NCBI GenBank assembly: GCA_900548485.1
Contig: URKL01000083.1
Span: 1 to 7,661, forward strand
Direction of reading: 5' to 3'
DNA length: 7,661 bases
From: an uncultured Succinatimonas sp.
Lineage (GTDB): Bacteria; Pseudomonadota; Gammaproteobacteria; Enterobacterales; Succinivibrionaceae
Below, in pieces: positions 7,638 through 7,661 of the stretch (positions within the stretch are counted from its first letter, which is position 1; the number at the start of each line of letters is the position of its first letter). A program made the translations under genes and the position numbers. Below the pieces are notes generated by a model, which had not been told where the DNA came from, ran no database searches, and saw only the letters and a program-made list of their open reading frames with translations.

Positions 7638-7661
7638 ATTCAAAATTTTATCAGTCACCAT

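Noticed and set aside
1..7661. CRISPR array, tRNA or rRNA genes, prophage genes
   Set aside because: No regularly spaced repeats, no cloverleaf-like or rRNA-like sequence and no phage structural genes were recognised on either strand.

Overview
The window is an AT-rich (roughly 30% GC by eye) bacterial segment that uses the standard code and reads almost entirely on the + strand. Nothing in it identifies the host; the codon choice and weak Shine-Dalgarno sites suit many low-GC Gram-negative or gut-associated bacteria, so I do not name a taxon. It looks like accessory DNA: a tightly packed operon of defence-type genes, followed by a short gene-poor spacer and a broken IS256-family transposase.

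Layout: (1) positions 1-753 hold the 3' part of a gene for a long, charged coiled-coil protein whose start lies upstream of the window. (2) 809-2944 encode a 711-residue protein with an N-terminal membrane helix, about 240 residues of coiled coil and a C-terminal McrB-type AAA+ NTPase. (3) 2947-4575 encode a DUF2357/McrC-like protein, the usual partner of this McrB branch, but I cannot find a convincing PD-(D/E)XK catalytic set in it. (4) 4572-7178 encode an 868-residue protein laid out like a highly diverged Hsp70 (actin-like ATPase domain, then substrate-binding beta domain) with a long helical C-terminus. (5) 7179-7376 is spacer with no clear gene, and 7377-7637 is an IS256/Mutator-type transposase fragment.

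How the genes may work together (inference): McrB-like motors form nucleotide-driven rings that recruit and activate McrC-like partners. Here the ring would be tethered to the membrane through helix 14-36 and would carry coiled-coil arms that could pair with the separate coiled-coil protein encoded first. The McrC-like partner is made by translational coupling from the same message. The Hsp70-like protein overlaps it by 4 bases, so it is probably a stoichiometric component, perhaps a sensor, adaptor or pseudo-chaperone. The set is reminiscent of the McrBC-related coiled-coil nuclease tandem systems (CoCoNuTs; recalled from memory, not checked). The membrane anchor, the apparently degenerate nuclease and the Hsp70-like subunit make it worth examining as a variant or undescribed immune or stress system.
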